Assembly: GCA_050084515.1 (NCBI GenBank)
Contig: CM114271.1
Coordinates: 65,286,001-65,350,000, forward strand
Length of the DNA: 64,000 bases
Direction: 5' to 3'
Source of the DNA: Blasia pusilla
Lineage: Eukaryota; Marchantiophyta; Marchantiopsida; Blasiales
Shown in pieces: positions 57,904-64,000 of the stretch. The notes beneath the pieces were generated by a model that saw nothing but the letters and a program-made list of their open reading frames with translations, was not told where the DNA came from and searched no databases. Every line of letters starts with the position of its first letter. Position 1 is the stretch's first letter. The translations under genes were made by a program, and so were the position numbers.

Positions 57904-58764
57904 TTCCCCCCCGCCCTCTCTCTCTCTCTCTCTTTCTCTCTTCCCAAGTTCTACGAGACTGTGCAACACTCTTTGGAAGATCTCAGATCCCTCGATCGGC
58001 GTGGTGTGTGCAGTCCTCGTGCGCATATCTGCCCAAATCTCGTCGGTGCTGAGAAAATTCTCGCTCGGCGTACCAACAGCGCATCTTCCGATCAACATGT
58101 TGCTCGTCTCCTTGTGGTCTCCGCTTGGCGGCTGAGGAATTACCGACCGATCAATCCTGACGCTGCTCCTGCGGGGTAGCACACTTGTAATATAGTGACA
58201 CCTCTGCCTTGATTGTAGGTAGTTTTGCTGTTTCGTGTCATTCTCTGAGCGCATCGTACATGCGATTAGTCAAAGCTCGGATGAATGGTGCGTTTGAAGC
58301 GTATTGCTTCTCGAAGAAAGTTGTGTACAAGAGAGTTGATTAATATAATGTATGAGTTGGAATGACTCCATTTCATTCATTCAATTCATTCTTCTCTCAT
58401 TCATCCTTGCGTGTGTTGCGCATTCTCCTAAACATGCGATTCTAGAAGTCATGAACATGAAGTCCTGCGATGATGTTGCCTGGAAGGAGACTTGCCAAAC
58501 GAACGTACCCAAGGAATATGCCTTCGTAAGTGCGCAGCTAAGCTAGCATTCACCGACAGACGGGAGTCATACTTCTCACGGATATTACGTTGTCCTGCAG
58601 AGGAACTTGAATCGTACTGTTCGATTGACATTGAGTACCATATCATAGATCACGGACAGACACGGTTCTAGCAGTCCGCAGGCTTCCGGTACGTCACCGC
58701 GAGCTGCGAGGGAAGTGCTGCGTGAGGGCCGTCCACTCGAGAGGCTTCAAGTATTAATAGGGGA
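57904..58764. other. 3' region of the unknown gene
   Basis: A short CT run (57920-57935) follows the stop. Open frames here are short and partly antisense, with no domain. TTAATATAATGT near 58338 is compatible with a polyadenylation region. Confidence 0.4.
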
Positions 58765-59571
58765 TGTGAAAGACCGGACTATCCGGAATCGACCGGCTTA
58801 AGTTAAGGCCCGGTCAGGAAAGCTCCGGGCTTTCCCGGAACCCTTTTGAATATCCTCTTTTGATGGTAATAGTAGAAGAGGAGCCATGTCCATTGGGCAG
58901 ACCAGACTTTCTAGGCTAGGAGCCCTTTTCAATCCCCTAGTTTGATGAACCTCAATAAATATAAGTATGCATAATAGAAAACCCATCTGAAAAATAAAAG
59001 AGCTAAGGGGATGAAAAAAACTCTAGTAGTCTAGTGTGGAAAGCCCATCGACATGAGCACGCGGCTATAGCAAACCCCTTGCCTACAATAAAGAATCGTA
59101 GTAGCTAAGGACAACTCATTTCTCGACCAGAGATGATGAACGCAATCCGCAAGAAACGAGTCAAACCTCTTTCCCATAGAGATGTATGGCTAGGGTAACA
59201 AATCGATGTTGATCGTGAAGTCGACTATAGATATGGGTCTTCTTTACCGCCGTTGTTGCCGCTGCCGCTCCTTATAGCAATCTTCCTTGTGCCACCACTT
59301 GGGCTTGCATAGCCTTCCGCGTAAGATCAATCACTACAACATCTGCCACCACCACCTCAGCCTCTCGCCTCATATAATGATCAACACGAATAAGGGAGTC
59401 CCGCATGGAGTAGTGCCTCGTTTCACACGTAAAGCCCTAATTCCAATTAAGGAACCCGGAAAGAAAACAAGTCTCCTCGGGAAGCGAAAGAAATATCCGT
59501 TTGGGATACGGCGAAACCCCGGTTAGAGAGCTCGGAGAAGCCTAAAACACCGGATAGCCCGGACTTTGACA
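58765..59571. mobile_element. Short element with 22-bp inverted ends
   Basis: The left end TGTGAAAGACCGGACTATCC and the right end, which reads TGTCAAAGTCCGGGCTATCC on the minus strand, are imperfect inverted repeats of about 22 bp, 807 bp apart. Both are TG..CA. No coding domain or clear target duplication is visible. It could be a solo LTR with long ends or a non-autonomous DNA transposon. Confidence 0.45.
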
Positions 59572-61202
59572 CCCCCTAATAAGTCCAACCCTCCCTTCCC
59601 TGACACCCGTTTATCTCAATAGTAAGGGTGTCAAAGATCCCCTATTCGGGGGTTCTTGGGTAAACCTTTTTTTCCTCATTAGTTTTTCTCCTCGTGCCTA
59701 TTCATCGTCGGGTTTTCTAACCCAAGGTTGGGTTCGTTAACTTTGGTCCTTCTTTGAAATCCTCTTGTAAACTAAATTTATATCTTTTACGTTCCCCTCA
59801 CTAGTGTGTAGGAGACTCTATCAAAATTGGAAACTTCTCCCCTAGAGATTAGCAAGTTGCGTGTTCGAATTTGACTTGTGACCTTGGTTTGCCTAAGTGC
59901 TCCTCACGGAGTAACTCGACTTTTGCCCTACATGGCTTAACCCAAGCATGAATAGGCGCGAGGGTTTTTCTCTTTATTTCTAGATCCTTTTCTTCTATAA
60001 GAAAATCAAGGCTAGTCCCGCATTTGACACTTTTGCCTGGGTGATTCTACCGGGGGTGATCTTTGACACCTCCTAGTTACCCCAACTTATCCAATAACAC
60101 TAGTATGAAGTTCAGGCTATGGGAAAAATTTCCTCGCATCCTTAACTCGCATCGCCTTTTGAACTTAATAGCTAAATTTAACACATATTAGCAGTCGGAG
60201 AGTTTTCTCTGATCCCATATGTATGCTCTTTCATCTATGTAATTTAAAGATGATGGGGTTAGAAAAACCCTCCTTCGATGTTGACACCTTTACTCTAAAG
60301 GTTCTTATGATGTCGATACGTCTCATTATAAGAGAGGGAGTTAAAATTAAAAGGAGACAATTAAATCAAATGAGGAAGTCAACGGAGGATCCAAGAGGCT
60401 AAACTAGAATTTTAAAAAATATTGAAAATCACCAACATGGGAAACACTCTAGTTTTGTAAGTTCTTTTCTTGTATAAGATAGTTCTAAATCAATAAGATA
60501 ATTAGAAATTAATTTCAACCGGTATTTAAAGTTTTACAAATGAATTATAAAAGATAATTCAGACTTACACTAGTAGCACAAAAGGATTCAGCAAGATAAC
60601 GGTGAACGCTTTCGAATCAGCACGTCTCAGACGTGTGGCCATAGCCCTCAACCACGTCAATGGACGTAAAATTTTGTCCATAAATTGGTACGAGGTACCC
60701 TAAAATTTTTACCCGTCCAATTCTCAAATCGCATGGGGCGCCCTTGAGACGCCCTATTACACCCACAAGCACTAGCAGCCCTATCCCTCTTGTGCATGAG
60801 TGTAATCTAAAGTATGTGGCGGAACGTGTTTGTGAACCGGCGTCGTCGTTAAGCCGAGTCGGTGATGGTGCTAGCCGCCAAAGGAAACGAAGTCCAGATC
60901 TTCTTTACGGATGAACTCGAGTTCATCGGCCTTCGGAAATAGGAGAAGTTAATCTGCAAATCGGTCATATGACGGGAAACCCATCCGGAATAAAAAAGAA
61001 TTCAAAAGAGTCATGAAGGCCATAAAGGGCCCGGAAAAATAAAAGGGGTATCCCATAAACCTTGTGATGGAGGAAGAATATAATCATTGTACCATTCCAA
61101 CTAGTGTACAACCCGCCACGGCACCATAGTGGAAGGACCAATTCAAAAATATTCTTGCTGCGCGTAATATGGAAAAGAATTTCTTGATGCCGAGATGTCA
61201 CG
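59572..61202. other. Intergenic spacer, no gene recognised
   Basis: The TTTGACACC/TGACACCC word recurs (59571, 59609, 60063), perhaps as remnants of the same repeat family as 58765-59571. No domain is found in any frame. Confidence 0.45.
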
Positions 61203-61740
61203 TGTCACGACTTTTAGGATAGATTGGTGAGATCTAGTAGAGTGCCTTCGTGAGTAGTGGAGGAGAGGCTCAATAGGTCAAGGATGACCTACTGAGGCCT
61301 CAGGACACCTGAGAGAGCAAGTTTCCCCTTTGTTTCGGCTCATTTGGAGCCGAAACGAGGAACTTACTATTTTAGGTAAGTATCATTTTGAATATATGAT
61401 CTTCTTTTTATTTTTGGTAAGTGGCCCTTGACCTCCTACATCAGGTCAAGAGCCAAGGAGGTGACTTGGGAGCATAGGTTACCATGGAGAGAGCTTGGGA
61501 GAGGGGAGGGGTATACCTCAAGGAAAGAGAGCTCATTCTCTCTTTGTTGAACCTCTTGGCATGAGGCGGCGGAGCTATGGTCTTGCTTGCCTTGTGTGTG
61601 TAACCCAAGGCTCTCATTAGGAGAGTGGGTTTGGTTTGACATTAGAGAGACATGTGAGAGTGCACACATGTGAGAACTATGGTGTTGCGAGAGAGATTGG
61701 ATCTTATTTTACAAAGAGAGAATGAGTGAATGAGAGAGCT
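61203..61740 (+). repeat. Element D 5' LTR (matching part)
   Basis: Blocks GGATAGATTGGTGAGATCTA, TTTCGGCTCATTTGGAGCC, CTCCTACATCAGGTCAAGAG and GAGAGTGGGTTTGGTTTGAC match the LTR at 23595-24222. As in element A, the end GCGCACGACA is not present before gag, so the LTR-leader limit is approximate. Confidence 0.8.
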
Positions 61741-63266
61741 TCATGGGGGAGCTCGTTGGTCACTCGCTGGTTTTTCAGGTTGGGGATCATATTCCCTATT
61801 CAGCGGTTCATGGGAGTGCTCACCGGAGTAAGAGCCGCTTACTTGTGATGTTTCCTTTGCCGATTTTTCGTGTGGAAGAGTGGCGCGCGGAATTGCTGCC
61901 CAATTTTTGGCAAGGATTGAGTATGGGGGCGGGTTGCCCCATGCCGGTGCTCTCGGGAGCACCATGTAGCTTGCTGATTTGTATTTTCACAGGTTTTACA
62001 TTTTCGTTGGGAGAAATCAGCGCGGAAGCGCTGCCAAATTTTTTGTAGGAGAAAGAGACATTGGGCTTTACGACGGTCCCGTCAGTTTTTATTGGAAAGT
62101 CCAATTTCAAATATTTTTGACGCTGTTGTAGATCGTAAAGTTGTGCACACTGTGCAACAAACAATGCATAATTTGGATTTTCAAGCAAAAAGTTGTGATC
62201 AATCCTGCAAAACTGCCATTGCTAGGCGATTTTTAGGGTTAAATTTTTCAAACCCTAAACCAGCCGCGGTGGCGGCAGCCATTGCCATCATAGTCACCGT
62301 CAACAATCTGCTGTTGAGGGTCAACCGTCACCGTCAATGGTCCATTGTCCACCATCGGCCGTTGCCGTTGCCTAGCACTACTCAGAGCCGCGTTCGGCCG
62401 TTGTCCACCCTTTGGTTGCCATTGCCGCCATTACGGAGTGGAGGGTCTTCCACGACCACCGTTGATTCTTTGACTTGCACCGCTACCACGTACTTTGGTT
62501 TGGCCGCCATCGTCATTGCAGTTTCGTCATCAACTTGTGATGGTAGGTGACCTCGGGTTATGGTGTTTGAGTTTTCATTTCATGTTGCTATGTTGGGATT
62601 GGTAGCCGCTCGACGATGATCGAGTATTGTGTTGTGACACCCGTAGCCGCAACGCGCCGCCGATTGCCGTGTCGTGCCGCTTGCGGCCCCACCGCAACAT
62701 CTCGATCGCGGAGCCGCTCCTTCACTAAGGTGCAGAGTGTGTGAATTTCTGATTGAGGAGAGTATGCCGCTGAGTGTCGTGTTGTTTGTAGCCGTTCCGT
62801 GCCGCCAATGCTGCACCGGACCGCTGGACCTGCATCGCACATCGAGGAGGTTTGAGCAGCATCAGTACGAGAGGAGTATGACTTTTTGATTGGAGGAGTT
62901 GTCTTCACAACAGAGTTGGGTTCGAGATTTGCAGTTTCCGAGGAGCGACATTGATATTATTGTCAGGTTACCTATTCTTGTCTCTTATCCTGCACGTGTG
63001 AAGGATTTTCGGATATTGGGAAGTTATTTGGGATATTGGGTTTCGTGCTGATGCTAGGAGCATCGATGATGTATGGGTTTAGGGGACATAAACCTATGTG
63101 GGATGTCCAGAGTTGAGGATGGTTTGTCGATGAGACGATAGATTGGTTGATTTGCTGCACCATGCTGCTTGTTGCCACACGGCACACGTCTCAGTGAGAG
63201 AGTGTAGATTGAGTGCCACATGTTCAGTTTGAGTGATTGAGGGATTACTCACGAGATTGAGAGTGA

Positions 63267-64000
63267 TTGTGTGAGAGGGGCACGAGGGCCATCACGGCGT
63301 CCTTTCGGGATTTTGAGAGGCAAAGTGGTGGACCTGAGAGTAGCTCTAGAGGGTTTACCCGGAGTGGTGCGAGGTTTCGAGGGTCTCCACGTGAGAGACC
63401 ACCTCGATCTCCTTCTCTGTCATCTTCAGACAAGGGGGAGCGTATAGAGAAGTGTGTTAGTGATCCACCGTACAAATTGAGTGGTCCTACTAGTTGGGCG
63501 TACGAGATGGACGACCGGGGTAGAGGATTGCGTAGGTTTTCGGGTGCTGTAGGCACTATAGAACTACACGACTTCATTGCGGAGTTTAGGAGTTGGTGTG
63601 ACTCACAGCGGGCTAGGAACTCTAGAGAGTTTAACCCGTTTATAGCATGGAACGGTATGTTCCAACATTTAGAGGGGGCGCCCATGGACGATTACCATGA
63701 GTTCTCCCACAAATATGCCCAGGAGATTGAGGCATGGCGCCTCTACTACGACCCACACTGTGTGTCATGGACGGAGCCGTTCCCAAATGAGGAGGAGGAG
63801 TCAGGAGAGGCTACTTCCTCTTCCACTAGTGATGTTTTAGGAGGGGTCACTCGCACTTGAGCAGTTGCACCATCTAGTCGGGTTCGTCCCAAGTTCAACC
63901 CCGTGGTTGAGTTCTTCGCTGAGTTGAGGGCGAGCTACCAGGGGGTACGGACGGAGAAGTTGTGTGAGAGTTTGCGTGAGGCTTACACTTGCTTGCGCCG
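63267..64000 (+). pseudogene. Element D gag (partial)
   Basis: The frame 63267-63860 carries IELHDFIAEFRSWCDSQRA, FNPFIAWNGMFQHLEGAPM and DDYHEFSHKYAQEIEAWRL, over 80 percent alike to element A by eye. A stop follows LGGVTRT at 63858-63860, where A reads Thr-Gly-Ala. Gag text then continues to the window end (FNPVVEFFAELRASYQGV), and a short deletion after KL relative to A is visible at 63964. Confidence 0.85.

Larger units (their letters stand above)
61203..64000 (+). mobile_element. Element D: 5' part of another A-family gypsy element, cut by window end
   Basis: Begins with LTR TGTCACGACTTTTAGGATAG at 61203, nearly colinear with the full LTR at 23595 up to about 61740. A long leader (61.75-63.25 kb) with no recognised domain follows, then gag. 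The rest of the element lies outside the window, so whether it carries the methyltransferase and PHD finger is unknown here. Confidence 0.85.

Noticed and set aside
62040-62900. Frames in the leader of element D, for example 62092-62550 with Ala/Val/Ile-rich text
   Set aside because: No homology to known domains is apparent and the region lies between LTR and gag of D; it may be leader or captured sequence, but coding is unsupported.

Overview
The window looks like nuclear DNA of a land plant. Three intron-containing host genes with GT..AG introns sit in a sea of nested LTR retrotransposons. A MurB gene with plastid peptidoglycan-type motifs points to a plant that kept the full murein pathway, most likely a bryophyte, lycophyte, fern or gymnosperm rather than a typical angiosperm; this is inference and I cannot name the species. 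No tRNA, rRNA or CRISPR array was recognised.

Layout: 1-4.6 kb is intergenic (AT-rich, then a GC-richer block with a degenerate duplication). 4.65-6.5 kb is a fasciclin (FAS1) domain gene on +. 6.5-10.6 kb is intergenic with small tandem duplications. 10.6-12.2 kb is a four-exon MurB gene on -. 13.7-24.2 kb is element A, a Ty3/gypsy retrotransposon. 24.2-29.8 kb is AT-rich repeat-laden DNA. 29.9-52.5 kb is a nest of four retroelements: old element F contains E (31,653-50,680, TSD GGTA), E contains chromovirus B, and B contains gypsy element C. 54.8-57.9 kb is a six-exon plant gene of unknown function on +. 58.8-59.6 kb is a short element with inverted ends. 61.2-64.0 kb is the 5' part of element D, another member of the A/E/F family, cut by the window edge.

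The most interesting system is element A. Reading through two solo LTRs that landed in it, its polyprotein order is gag - aspartic protease - C5 cytosine DNA methyltransferase - reverse transcriptase - RNase H - integrase - PHD finger. The methyltransferase shows motifs I, IV (Pro-Cys), VI (ENV), VIII, IX and X in canonical order. The PHD finger is in frame at the integrase C-terminus once the 782-bp solo LTR (5-bp TSD CCTAA) is set aside. The element thus carries both a DNA-methylation writer and a putative histone reader, the latter in the position where chromoviruses such as B carry a chromodomain. The copy is dead (frameshifts, stops, lost catalytic residues), so the architecture is clear but activity here is not expected. 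E and F are relatives that lost or never reached the methyltransferase segment; D may carry it beyond the window.
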